Source: Spirosoma endophyticum
GTDB taxonomy: Bacteria > Bacteroidota > Bacteroidia > Cytophagales > Spirosomataceae
DNA: 64,000 nt
Direction: 5' to 3'
Assembly: GCF_900112365.1 (NCBI RefSeq)
Contig: NZ_FOLQ01000015.1
Coordinates: 62,001 to 126,000 of the forward strand
Part shown: positions 23,619 through 32,405 of the stretch, in pieces
How positions within the stretch are numbered: position 1 is the first letter of the stretch
Layout: each line of letters begins with the position of its first letter
Translations under genes and position numbers: made by a program
Notes under the pieces: model-generated
Databases searched by the model: none
The model's input: the letters and a program-made list of their open reading frames with translations, nothing else
Told to the model about the DNA's origin: nothing

Positions 23619-25139
23619 CTAGGGTTTAAGTTTAGTTTTCCGTCGGCTATCCTCACCAGCTGAGCGATCGGGCATTGGCTGCGTTATCGATTTGGGTATG
23701 GCAGGTTTAACCGGAGTGGGTAAACTGGGTACACCTGGCTGGTTTCGTTGCGGCTGAACTAGGACGGGTTGATGATTTAGTGTGGGGGCGGATTGTTTCT
23801 GGCTCAGTAAACGGGCTTGTTTTTCTTTTAAATCATCGTTCCAGTCTTTATTCATTGAGCGTTTTATTTCGATTGACGCTCCGGACTGACGTAATTCTTT
23901 CGTCAGGTTTTCAGCGCGGATAAGCAGTGGCCGTTGATTGGGGAAATCAGCGCGTATTTGTGTAATGTCATCCCGGCTGGTAATAGTGGACAAAGTGGCC
24001 TGGTCACCTTCATTATGTAAACGACGGTTTAGTACGTCCCCGATGCGCAGTTTGATTTGCTCAACTGGTGGCGTTGGGCTTGTTGGCAATTCGGGTTTCA
24101 CTTCAACGTAGAGCGTATTTCGAAATTTACTGCTCCCGATTGCCACAGAGATGCCCGTTACCGGTTGCTGCGGCATATGAAGCTTACTCATCATATTAAT
24201 ATTATGACGAATGCCCGCCGGGTCATTATCATTACTAAGAATAAGCTTTTCCGGTTGGAGTTTATTGATTAACTTTTGAATCGTAAGCGGTTGGGTTGCG
24301 GATGCATTTCCACACGTGGCAATATAAACGCGGTCAAACTCATTTTTGGGCGGATGCAACTGATGATAGGAAAGCGCATTGATCGGGCTTTCCAGAATAA
24401 CTATCTCTTTTGGTTTTACAGCCGGATTGATGTTAGATACCCAGATACCATCCTGTTTCTCGCCGACCATACTATTCCAGTCGGTGTTCCGGGTGCTGAT
24501 GGCAATGATTCCCTTCTCGTTTTCTAGGGGAAATACCGTATTGGTTCCTGATATACCCGCTTTGGTATCATTGAATGGTTTGTTCAAAATTTTGCCCGCA
24601 AATTCGGGTGCCTCAATGGTCGCTCTATCGATTTTACGCTCATTTTCCAGATAGGACGTGTCCGTCAAAGGCTTTAGATTGAAATATTTTACGAGCGACT
24701 CGCTGCCCTGTTCAAGTTGTTTGAACCGGTGGGGTTGAATGACTTCATGTTTGGTAAAATACACATTTCCCAGCCGGTCACTTAATTTTTTATGCAGCTC
24801 GTCCCAGCCGGATCGAGTACTCAAATCAAGATTATAGTGCCGGCTAGCTAGGTTTATGATATTTCCCTTATCATAATTATCCTTAGGATTGGTGTAAAAG
24901 TACTCGCCCGATGCTGAGTTTCTTCGAACGATGATGGTTTGCCCAGTGGCTGGATTATCCAGTACTGGAACATTGCGGGTTGAGTGTTTTTTATCATAGG
25001 CATAACCAAGATTCTCTGCAAACGTGGCCAGGTTTATATCGGATTTATAGCGCCGAATTAATTCATCATCAGCCGCTTTTTTCTGTTCTACCTGTTCGCG
25101 ATTTAGGGGTCTAGATGAGATGCTAGTTGAATCAGCCAT
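23619..25139 (-). CDS. Toprim-domain protein (DUF3991/Toprim_2-like), primase-type
   Basis: The 506-aa protein resembles the Toprim proteins of Bacteroidota mobile elements. The N-terminal about 200 residues contain NLATFAENLGYAYDKKHSTR and NIINLASRHYNLDL (a DUF3991-like primase accessory region). The Toprim core is EIVILESPINALSYHQ (Glu of motif 1) and LILSNDNDPAGIRHN (DxD motif). It lacks the zinc finger of a full DnaG primase. The C-terminus is Pro/Gln-rich and ends in a basic tail (RRKTKLKP). It probably works in priming or processing transferred DNA. It clusters with two DUF3945 proteins. Confidence 0.75.
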   Translation of the reverse strand: MADSTSISSRPLNREQVEQKKAADDELIRRYKSDINLATFAENLGYAYDKKHSTRNVPVLDNPATGQTIIVRRNSASGEYFYTNPKDNYDKGNIINLASRHYNLDLSTRSGWDELHKKLSDRLGNVYFTKHEVIQPHRFKQLEQGSESLVKYFNLKPLTDTSYLENERKIDRATIEAPEFAGKILNKPFNDTKAGISGTNTVFPLENEKGIIAISTRNTDWNSMVGEKQDGIWVSNINPAVKPKEIVILESPINALSYHQLHPPKNEFDRVYIATCGNASATQPLTIQKLINKLQPEKLILSNDNDPAGIRHNINMMSKLHMPQQPVTGISVAIGSSKFRNTLYVEVKPELPTSPTPPVEQIKLRIGDVLNRRLHNEGDQATLSTITSRDDITQIRADFPNQRPLLIRAENLTKELRQSGASIEIKRSMNKDWNDDLKEKQARLLSQKQSAPTLNHQPVLVQPQRNQPGVPSLPTPVKPAIPKSITQPMPDRSAGEDSRRKTKLKP

Positions 25140-25191
25140 ACGTATTTACAATAAGAAAAGGGTGGTACAATTTCCCCTCGCACGTTTTAGG

Positions 25192-26061
25192 TTAGCGACG
25201 AAGTTTGACTTTTGACTTTTTGACGTCTGGCTTTGGTTTGTCACCAGTAGCCGTTTGGGTATTGGCAGTAACGTTCGACTGGCGAGTTGATAAGAATGAC
25301 TCTTTAGATTGGGATGCTGGCGTCAGCTTCTGGTTCGAGGGCTGGGGGGCTGGTGAGCTTACCGACAGGACTTGAGATGGCAGGCTGGCCAGTGGTAGAT
25401 TATTTTGCTGGGTCTGAATCTTATTGTATTTGAACCCACCTTTGGCCGCCGATAGGCGGGTATACGCTGAGAATTTTGTTCCCTTGTAGTCCATATTATC
25501 TAACCGTAAAGCTTTCCCCTCCAGTAGCATCAGTTTCTGAACAGGGGTTAATTTTTTACCCAGGATTTCATCCGGCATTCTAAACGTATCGATGTTAAGG
25601 AGTCTCAACCGTTTGGTATCCTGATCGACACCAATCAAAGCCTTAAAGGGTTGCCCTCCATTCGGATCAATGAGTTGAGCGGGACGGCCCATATCACCGT
25701 ACTTATGTAAATACTGTTTATCCTGTTCGGTGAAGGTATGCCCCAGGTACGTCTTACCCAGGGTTAGTTCCGCTCGTACATCCATCTGATGGATTCTAGG
25801 ACCTTTATCCGGCGTACTAAGTATTACCAGTTTAGCGGTTGATCCATCGTTAAGTATCACTACATCGGTCTGCTTTCCAGACAGCAGTTTTTCCAGTTGT
25901 TGGGCCGTTTGCGGGTAAACTGAATTATTAATTACCTGAAACTTATCGCAGATCATATTATTAAATGAATCCATCTGATAGCGTTTGCCAACGATGGAAT
26001 TCAGATTTACCCGATCGACAGCGTTGTCGACCAATGGGCCCGGTGTACGAATGGCGCTCAT
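25192..26061 (-). CDS. DUF3945-domain protein, short form
   Basis: The 289-aa protein carries a DUF3945-like block, seen as GHTFTEQDKQYLHKYGDMGR, PAQLIDPNGGQPFKALIGVD and GKKLTPVQKLMLLEGKALRL then LDNMDYKGTKFSAY. The same block occurs in the larger protein encoded just upstream (26110-28200), so the two are paralogues. The C-terminal about 70 residues are low complexity and end in a basic KKSKVKLRR. DUF3945 proteins are found in Bacteroidota conjugative elements; their role is unknown. It lies 48 bp from the neighbouring gene on the same strand. Confidence 0.7.
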   Translation of the reverse strand: MSAIRTPGPLVDNAVDRVNLNSIVGKRYQMDSFNNMICDKFQVINNSVYPQTAQQLEKLLSGKQTDVVILNDGSTAKLVILSTPDKGPRIHQMDVRAELTLGKTYLGHTFTEQDKQYLHKYGDMGRPAQLIDPNGGQPFKALIGVDQDTKRLRLLNIDTFRMPDEILGKKLTPVQKLMLLEGKALRLDNMDYKGTKFSAYTRLSAAKGGFKYNKIQTQQNNLPLASLPSQVLSVSSPAPQPSNQKLTPASQSKESFLSTRQSNVTANTQTATGDKPKPDVKKSKVKLRR

Positions 26062-26109
26062 GTGGCTGTTATGGATTGGTATACACGAAGGGAGTGGTTA
26101 TGGAATCGA

Positions 26110-28200
26110 CTATAATTTTGGACCTTTTTTCTTTTTAGGCGTGTCCTGCTTTTGAACACCCGTGCCATTGACCATCGTCTGGGTTTCTTTTTTTCCAGCC
26201 TGCTGCCCTTTCGTGGGATTAGTTATCGTAAGCGAAGGACTATTGGTTGATTTATCCACTGTAATGCGCTGTTGACCATTTTTAGCCGCTACACTAACAG
26301 CTTGCTTGGTATCGGCATCTTTGCCTGCTCCCGCCGGCTGGACTTGCTTTTTTGTTTGCTTGGCTGGAGTCGCCTGCTCAGGCTTAAGGTTGGGATCTAC
26401 CTTCTTTCTGGTTTTAGGGCTGGCCTGCTTTACGTCTTTTTGATTTGCCGCTTTAATTTTTTCGTCCTGTTCATTGACGCGTTTAAAGGAGAAGCTTCGT
26501 TTATTGACGTTAATCTGCACATCGGCCGTAAAAGGCTTTTGATCATCGCCAACCATATTGCGGACGCGTACCACCTGGTGATTACGCAGGGCCTCGCGTT
26601 GATCTGGGCTGAGTTCTGCTCCCAGCAGCTTGGTTGGGGGCGTAAACCGTTCCTGTCTCATCACCGTCAGGGATTTGTTGGCCGGGTCCACACCAATAAA
26701 CGCCTGATAGGGTTCCTGGGTAATCTTGTCTTTCAGTGTGACGACACGTCCCATTTCGCCATTCTTCAACAAATTCTCCTGATCCTGTTTGGAGAATACA
26801 TGGCCCTGATAGCTGACTGGCAGTTTCAGCTCCTGCCGTTCCGGTGAGAGGTATACGACTGGCCCTTTACTGGGGACTTCAGCAATGTAGAGTCGACCGG
26901 AAACCGGCGTTTCAGCGCCTTGTTCATCACGCCGACTCAGTTGCAGCGTTTCAGTCCGCCGTCCATTCAACAGGTTATCAAGATTACCAGATTTTTCCAG
27001 GCTTTCCCGAGTAACTCCGTTCCTCTCCATCTGATCTTTAATCTGATTCCAGTCATACCTTGTAGCGGTTGGAATTTCCATACTTGTTTGTGATTGAGAT
27101 TGATTATGTACACCTAAAAGTTTTTCAATGATTTCCTGCATCATCTGGTGGTTGTGGAGCATATTAGCTACCATCCCTCCATCGAACGTTTTCAGTGAGA
27201 GCAGTTTAGACACGATACCGTCTTCCCGTTGCGTTTCACGACGCGTAAGTTCATCGGCGCTCTGGACAAGCTGTTCCTGCTCGCGAAGGCCATCCGGATT
27301 ATGAATAATGGCAACCAGCTCATATTTACCATCCGGGGCTAAATGTTCGCGCAAGGGGCTGTCCATCACGGACTCGTGGACGTCCCACAGGTAATTGGTG
27401 ACTTTGGCGATGATATCCGGGTTTTTTGACGAATCCAGCGTTTCTACCGTATGCTGCAGTTCCTCCCGTTTCAAACCGGCATCGTACAACGCCTTGGAAA
27501 TTTCCTCATTGGACAAATACCCGTCATTGCGTAAAAACTGCCGTATCTCTTCGGCTTCAGGAGGTAGCAACAACTCATACCTGGTCGCTTCAATCTGTTC
27601 GTATACCTTCAAAGCCTCGGTATCCGATCCGCCTGGTTGATTTAAGGGAGTCTCGTGAGATACCGGATTAAAGCGAAATTCAACAGTCTGTCCATACTTT
27701 GAGTCCGCATCTGACAACTGGTCAGCACGCTCGGTAGCACCAACAGTAAACCCAATGGGTTGATAACTGGGTTGGACAACTTCTTCCCTTTGAGGAGCCT
27801 GCGAACTAATTACTTCAGAAGTTGGCTGGGCTTTAGTCCCTGAATCGATCTCATTTTTTACGGGTTGGCCAGGTTGTCCAAGGTCGGTACTTACAGGAGG
27901 GACGGAGTTTTGGGCATTCTTATATTGGCTTTCAACAAGGCGCTTCGTGTCAAGATCATTTATTAGAATATCGGCAAATTCGGGCGTCGAGAAACTCGTA
28001 TTTCCTTTTAAATATCTAGAAACTATTTCATTAACTAAGGGCGTCCTATGCTCGGGTAACAGCTTTCTACCATTTTCTTTGTACGCTTTGTACACGGGTG
28101 CCGGGACGATACCCTTAGCAGCAAATTGCTTTAAATCGTTAGTAGTTAACTTATAGGAGCTATTATGGGTATCAGGATTTTTAGTTGCAGTAGATTCCAT
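26110..28200 (-). CDS. DUF4099/DUF3945-domain protein, long form
   Basis: The protein has about 696 aa. The N-terminal half is mostly disordered (Gln/Pro/Ser-rich), with a helical region near residues 210-360. DUF4099 follows (YDWNQIKDQMERNGVTRESL, EKSGNLDNLLNGRRTETLQL), then DUF3945 (GHVFSKQDQENLLKNGEMGR, AFIGVDPANKSLTVMRQE, GAELSPDQREALRNHQVVRV). The last about 130 residues are Lys/Gln-rich and end in KKKKGPKL. I prefer the ATG at 28200; a TTG at 28233 would add 11 residues. It is typical of Bacteroidota conjugative elements. The bidirectional promoter region with the M23 gene (28201-28280) is AT-rich. Confidence 0.72.
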   Translation of the reverse strand: MESTATKNPDTHNSSYKLTTNDLKQFAAKGIVPAPVYKAYKENGRKLLPEHRTPLVNEIVSRYLKGNTSFSTPEFADILINDLDTKRLVESQYKNAQNSVPPVSTDLGQPGQPVKNEIDSGTKAQPTSEVISSQAPQREEVVQPSYQPIGFTVGATERADQLSDADSKYGQTVEFRFNPVSHETPLNQPGGSDTEALKVYEQIEATRYELLLPPEAEEIRQFLRNDGYLSNEEISKALYDAGLKREELQHTVETLDSSKNPDIIAKVTNYLWDVHESVMDSPLREHLAPDGKYELVAIIHNPDGLREQEQLVQSADELTRRETQREDGIVSKLLSLKTFDGGMVANMLHNHQMMQEIIEKLLGVHNQSQSQTSMEIPTATRYDWNQIKDQMERNGVTRESLEKSGNLDNLLNGRRTETLQLSRRDEQGAETPVSGRLYIAEVPSKGPVVYLSPERQELKLPVSYQGHVFSKQDQENLLKNGEMGRVVTLKDKITQEPYQAFIGVDPANKSLTVMRQERFTPPTKLLGAELSPDQREALRNHQVVRVRNMVGDDQKPFTADVQINVNKRSFSFKRVNEQDEKIKAANQKDVKQASPKTRKKVDPNLKPEQATPAKQTKKQVQPAGAGKDADTKQAVSVAAKNGQQRITVDKSTNSPSLTITNPTKGQQAGKKETQTMVNGTGVQKQDTPKKKKGPKL

Positions 28201-28280
28201 ACGTGTTTTTTTAGTTTTCTCTTGACCTGACAATATTATTATGTAATATTAAAATTAATATTATTTATACTGTATTTGAA

Positions 28281-29315
28281 ATGAAAAATATTTTTCGATT
28301 TATTTTCTCAATCGCTTTGACCGGCGCTATCCATTCAGCCGCTGGTCAGGTCATGTTCAGTAGGCCCGTGCGCCATTCTATCCAGCTTGGGAACTCAGAT
28401 AGTCTAATGACTAATCAAGCGACTAAGCTTAATCAACCCGATAAAGCCTCTTTTGTAGTGACCTTTATGGGCCAATCGATATACCCAGTCACGGAAAAAG
28501 CAGCCATGCCACCGGCGACGGCACCATCTCATTTTAAAGCCGTCAACATCAAAAGTCTGAGCCAATCAGACTCTTTAGTAGTCCTGTTACTGGAGGATTC
28601 ACTAAGTAAAATCCGGACTCAATTGCGAAACTTCACAACCCCTAAATCACTGTCACCCGACAACTTATTACGGACCATCCCATCGATCCTACCCATTCGT
28701 ATTCGCTCCTGGTCGGATTATAGAGTTAGTAGTGGTTTTGGGCTTCGGTACCATCCCGTGCGGGGCACTGTTCATAATCACGCCGGGATAGATTTACCCC
28801 AGGCAAAGTATTCACCAGTCTATGCTACTGCGGATGGGATTGTCGACAGGGTGGTTTGGCAACCGGATGGCATGGGTTTAGCCATCTATATTAAACATGC
28901 CTCTGGCTACTTAACGGGCTATGGCCATTTAGAAGACCATTCGGTTCTTGTGGGTGAGTCGATCACTCGGGGGCAGGTTATTGGCCATATCGGAGAAACA
29001 GGCATGACGACAGGGCCCCACTTACATTACAGTGTACTTTGGGGAAATGAGCCGGTTGATCCAACTGAATATTGTTTTCTCTTAATGAAACGGTTACAGG
29101 CAGCTACGTTGATAACAACTCCCCTGACCGTTACTCAGCAACGGAAATATGTAGGGAAAGTACGCCTGGCTAGTACGGGCTTCAAACCCCAGAACGTTCC
29201 TAGAAGCCTAATTAAGGCCGAGTTTATCGAACCTATAAAACAAGTAACCATGCCGCGCTCTTCCAGCTTGATGGCCTCGGGTTTGGGCAAACGAATCCTA
29301 ACCGTTGGGCGGTAA
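28281..29315 (+). CDS. M23 (LytM) family metallopeptidase
   Basis: The 344-aa protein has an N-terminal signal peptide (about residues 1-22) and a LytM domain at residues about 145-260. HNHAGIDLP supplies the first His and Asp zinc ligands, and GPHLHYSVLW supplies the HxH. YGHLEDHSVLVGESITRGQVIGHIG is the usual core between them. It probably cleaves peptidoglycan cross-links to open the wall for the transfer apparatus; conjugative elements often carry such an enzyme. It is the only plus-strand gene between 7,238 and 37,319, and a clear terminator follows it. Confidence 0.85.
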   Translation: MKNIFRFIFSIALTGAIHSAAGQVMFSRPVRHSIQLGNSDSLMTNQATKLNQPDKASFVVTFMGQSIYPVTEKAAMPPATAPSHFKAVNIKSLSQSDSLVVLLLEDSLSKIRTQLRNFTTPKSLSPDNLLRTIPSILPIRIRSWSDYRVSSGFGLRYHPVRGTVHNHAGIDLPQAKYSPVYATADGIVDRVVWQPDGMGLAIYIKHASGYLTGYGHLEDHSVLVGESITRGQVIGHIGETGMTTGPHLHYSVLWGNEPVDPTEYCFLLMKRLQAATLITTPLTVTQQRKYVGKVRLASTGFKPQNVPRSLIKAEFIEPIKQVTMPRSSSLMASGLGKRILTVGR

Positions 29316-29334
29316 TAACCAGGCATTAAAACGT

Positions 29335-29368
29335 AGCCCCCAATATGGATTTAGTCTATTTGGGGGCT
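29335..29368 (+). terminator. Rho-independent terminator of the M23 gene
   Basis: AGCCCCCAA (29335-29343) pairs with TTGGGGGCT (29360-29368), followed by TTATTTTCTT. It lies 20 bp after the M23 stop codon. Confidence 0.75.
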
Positions 29369-29390
29369 TTATTTTCTTACTAGGATAAGT

Positions 29391-29792
29391 TTACTCCTGA
29401 GTCGTATTGGTTTCAGCTTGCGGCATAAGGCCATCCCGCTGCAACATGTTGAACATGTCCAGAATGATTTTGTTCCGCCTGCGTTCGACGGCTGAGGACA
29501 CTCGTTTTGTTTTTTTCGATTCCATCTCATAAGGGGTAAACCCGGAATTGTCTTCGGCAAAGAACCATTCCGGGTTCATCTTATAATTTTTCATGTAATG
29601 GACGAACAGGAGCAAAAATGAATTCAACGAAATGTCACAATCTTTCTCAGAGCGATAAACTAAATTTTGGCTCATGCCAATCGTATCGGCCATCTCAACC
29701 TGACTCATTCCGGATGCTTCCCGAATCAGTTCAAATCGCTTAGCAAATTGTGATTTCCATTTCACGACTTCCGAATCTTTTTTCTTTTTCAT
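29391..29792 (-). CDS. XRE-type helix-turn-helix regulator
   Basis: The 133-aa protein has an N-terminal XRE HTH: FAKRFELIREASGMSQVEMA followed by DTIGMSQNLVYRSEKDCDIS, the five-helix pattern of Cro/CI-like regulators. The C-terminal part (KMNPEWFFAEDN, VERRRNKIILDMFNML) may mediate dimerisation. It lies downstream of mobC on the same strand, convergent with the M23 gene. It is a likely regulator of mobilisation genes; the operator is not identified. Confidence 0.8.
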   Translation of the reverse strand: MKKKKDSEVVKWKSQFAKRFELIREASGMSQVEMADTIGMSQNLVYRSEKDCDISLNSFLLLFVHYMKNYKMNPEWFFAEDNSGFTPYEMESKKTKRVSSAVERRRNKIILDMFNMLQRDGLMPQAETNTTQE

Positions 29793-29935
29793 GTAAGTAA
29801 TGGTTCGTGTTAAGTATGATTTTGGTCAACCAGCGAGGAGCTCGTCAATCATTTAAATTAATGGGACAGCCTCTGGCCATAGCACAGATATTTCACGTTT
29901 TTGTAGCCGCCGGTTCAGCGTTGTATTGATACCCA

Positions 29936-32071
29936 TCAGGCATTCACCGGCTCCTGAATACTGTCCATAAGATAATTGGGATTGGCCGTTACCAAACCCC
30001 GTAATAAATGACTATCAGGTCCAGTTCGTATAACCCCTAGTTGCTCGGCTATGATGTTTCGAACATCTTGCTTCACCTGCTTATACTGGTTGTCCACCAT
30101 GAGGCGTATTTGCTGATCTGAAAACTGTTGGTAATGTGGCAGCGGAGGTATTTGGGGCAGCTGCTTCAGTTCTTTTTCCATAGTTTTACTAATGACAATC
30201 TTAGCGTGGAACATTTTCTGTTTTACTTCCTGATCTACATTGTCAGCTATGGCACCAGCAAAACGGCCTTGTGATAGATTGCTGAGTTTGGATTCAGGTA
30301 TCACTGAATCCATTTGCGTCGATAAATTGGTTGTTGTTTCTTTATCAGTGATATTAAAACTTTGACGCTGTTGCACATTTTTCCCAAAACTGCTGCTTAG
30401 GTTTTTAGCGGTTTCTCCTTTTACCTGACCGGTAAAAATATTACCAATCGTTGTGAATATGGCATTGGCAACCTCTCTTCCATAGTCACGGATCAATTGA
30501 CTCAAATCCTGAAGACCTAGCACAACAGCTACCTTGTTACTCCGACCGGTCGCTATCAAATTATCAAGCCCACGTAATAAGACGGTAGGCAATTCATCAA
30601 TGATAAAGCCGCATTTGATACGGTCTTTTTTGTTAATAAGCTTAATAAGTCTAGACGCATATAGGCCTAATGCTGCGCCATACACCGATTGTCGGTCAGG
30701 GTTATTGCCAACGCATAAAATTTTTGGATCGTTTGGGTCATTGATATCCAGTGAAAAATCGTTCCCAGTCATTACCCAGTATAAGGTCGGTGATGCCATT
30801 CGGGAAAGGGGGATACGAGCCGAAGCAATCTGCCCTTCCAGCTGTTCCTTGGCATCGTTCTTTAAGGCACTGAAAAAAGGTTCGATGACCAGATCAAGTT
30901 CTGGCTCTGCCTTCATGATAGGAAAAATTTCATCATATTGATGGCAGGCAAATTCAATTACATGCGGCAGCGTACAGTAATTGATATGATCGGTTACTCT
31001 TGGCTCATTTCGCTGTTCTTCGGATAGTGTGTCCAGGTATTCTTCCACCTTGCGATCATTGTACCGTTTTAGATACCAGATACACGCTGTCAGAAAGCTA
31101 ATGGGAGATTCCACAAAAAATTCACCCGATTTTTGTATCCAGACTTTATTGAGATTTAACAGGATGGCAGAACTGGCTTCCTGGGCATCGATGATATCAG
31201 TCATCAATTCAGGCAGTAACGGATTACAGCGGTGAGACCGTCGGGGATCGTCAAAATTAATAATGTAGAACTGTGGTATTTTACCATACAGTTTTTGGTA
31301 TACGTCTTTATTCTTCTGAAGATAGAAATAAGCTATTCTGGATAAGTCTGGAAACTTGAAGTCATAGATAAATAAACAAAATCCTTTCTCGATCATCTGG
31401 CGAATGTAATTATTGACCACCGCATAGCTTTTCCCGGACCCTGGCGTGCCAAGCACCATTGTCGCCCGAAAAGCATTAACGACGTTAATCCACCCCTGAT
31501 GAACCTTCTGTTTATAGGTAAATAAGGTAGGAATATTGATTGAATATTCATTCTCAATCAACTCCGTTTCCTGCATGAAACTTTCATTAACTTCATTGAA
31601 TGCATCATTGCCAATGGTAATAGGTATGATGCTTGTTGCTTTGGAACCTGCTTTCATAAGTAACAGATACCCCCCAAACGTAGTCACCGTATAAAGAATA
31701 TTGACGGTGTCGACGTTTAGTTGTCGCATGTCTAGTAAGAGGGAATTGCCAAAGTAAAAAAACAACCCAGCTAAGGCCAGGTAATACACTTCACTCCAGG
31801 TAGCTCCAATGTCTTTCTTAGACTTATTACCGAAACAGTAGAGAATCAGTATAGCCAGTGCAGCGAGTTTACTGGCCCAGGTATTGTTAAATAAATGCGT
31901 TACATCATTAAGTGAGCGGATAAAATTGGTTAAAATCGATAACGGAATTCCCAGCTTAGTAAAGACATTGTGGCAGAATACGTAGAGATGAAATAAAAGA
32001 ATAGCAAACCCAATGTAGAGGATCGTGTTTAAGATCCCCCGGTAGTCTTTGTCATGTTCTGTTTGGCTCAT
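29936..32071 (-). CDS. mobC: type IV coupling protein MobC (VirD4/TraG-type ATPase)
   Basis: The 711-aa protein brings the relaxase-DNA complex to the transfer channel. Residues about 1-145 contain four hydrophobic segments (ILYIGFAILLFHLYVFCH and others) that anchor it in the inner membrane. The ATPase part has Walker A GTPGSGKS (208-215) and Walker B in GFIIDELPTV, plus LDNLIATGRSNKVAVVLGLQ, standard for Bacteroidota MobC. Near the end FNITDKETTTNLSTQMDSVI is also characteristic. Gene order mobA-mobB-mobC on the minus strand, divergent from tra, is that of CTnDOT-like elements. A second, split homologue is encoded at 14872-17090. Confidence 0.88.
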   Translation of the reverse strand: MSQTEHDKDYRGILNTILYIGFAILLFHLYVFCHNVFTKLGIPLSILTNFIRSLNDVTHLFNNTWASKLAALAILILYCFGNKSKKDIGATWSEVYYLALAGLFFYFGNSLLLDMRQLNVDTVNILYTVTTFGGYLLLMKAGSKATSIIPITIGNDAFNEVNESFMQETELIENEYSINIPTLFTYKQKVHQGWINVVNAFRATMVLGTPGSGKSYAVVNNYIRQMIEKGFCLFIYDFKFPDLSRIAYFYLQKNKDVYQKLYGKIPQFYIINFDDPRRSHRCNPLLPELMTDIIDAQEASSAILLNLNKVWIQKSGEFFVESPISFLTACIWYLKRYNDRKVEEYLDTLSEEQRNEPRVTDHINYCTLPHVIEFACHQYDEIFPIMKAEPELDLVIEPFFSALKNDAKEQLEGQIASARIPLSRMASPTLYWVMTGNDFSLDINDPNDPKILCVGNNPDRQSVYGAALGLYASRLIKLINKKDRIKCGFIIDELPTVLLRGLDNLIATGRSNKVAVVLGLQDLSQLIRDYGREVANAIFTTIGNIFTGQVKGETAKNLSSSFGKNVQQRQSFNITDKETTTNLSTQMDSVIPESKLSNLSQGRFAGAIADNVDQEVKQKMFHAKIVISKTMEKELKQLPQIPPLPHYQQFSDQQIRLMVDNQYKQVKQDVRNIIAEQLGVIRTGPDSHLLRGLVTANPNYLMDSIQEPVNA

Positions 32072-32133
32072 AGCAGTTATAAATTTAGAATGTCCATGAG
32101 TACGGAACCTGATGCCCTTTAGTTACACAGAAT

Positions 32134-32243
32134 AAGCTAATTTTTAAATTTTTACCGATGAAAACGCTAAAATACATTTTTGCATGGCAAAAATTAGCTT
32201 CCATAACGGTAAATTTTTAACTCTTCATCCGGCTATGGAAGCT
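32134..32243 (-). promoter_or_regulatory. overlapping inverted repeats in the leader of mobC
   Basis: AAGCTAATTTTT (32134-32145) pairs with AAAAATTAGCTT (32189-32200). AGCTTCCATA (32196-32205) pairs with TATGGAAGCT (32234-32243). The two stems share AGCTT at 32196-32200, so they exclude each other. They lie in the 334-bp gap between mobB and mobC, upstream of the mobC start at 32071. Attenuation or a protein-binding site is possible; the rest of the gap holds nothing I can support. Confidence 0.4.
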
Positions 32244-32405
32244 TGACCCTGGAATGAAGGTGAAAAATTCGACCGTATTTAGAAAAGTCATCAAGCACCG
32301 TAATCGGCAAACAATTTATAATTCATTTTTTCAAACGGATAAAAGTGTTATCAAATGGTTAAGTTGATCACCAGTCAGGCACGTATATTTCGTTGATTTT
32401 TAAGC

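Noticed and set aside
26272..26847. 191-aa plus-strand frame with hydrophobic stretches
   Set aside because: Antisense shadow of the DUF4099/DUF3945 gene; hydrophobicity comes from reversed Lys/Gln codons.
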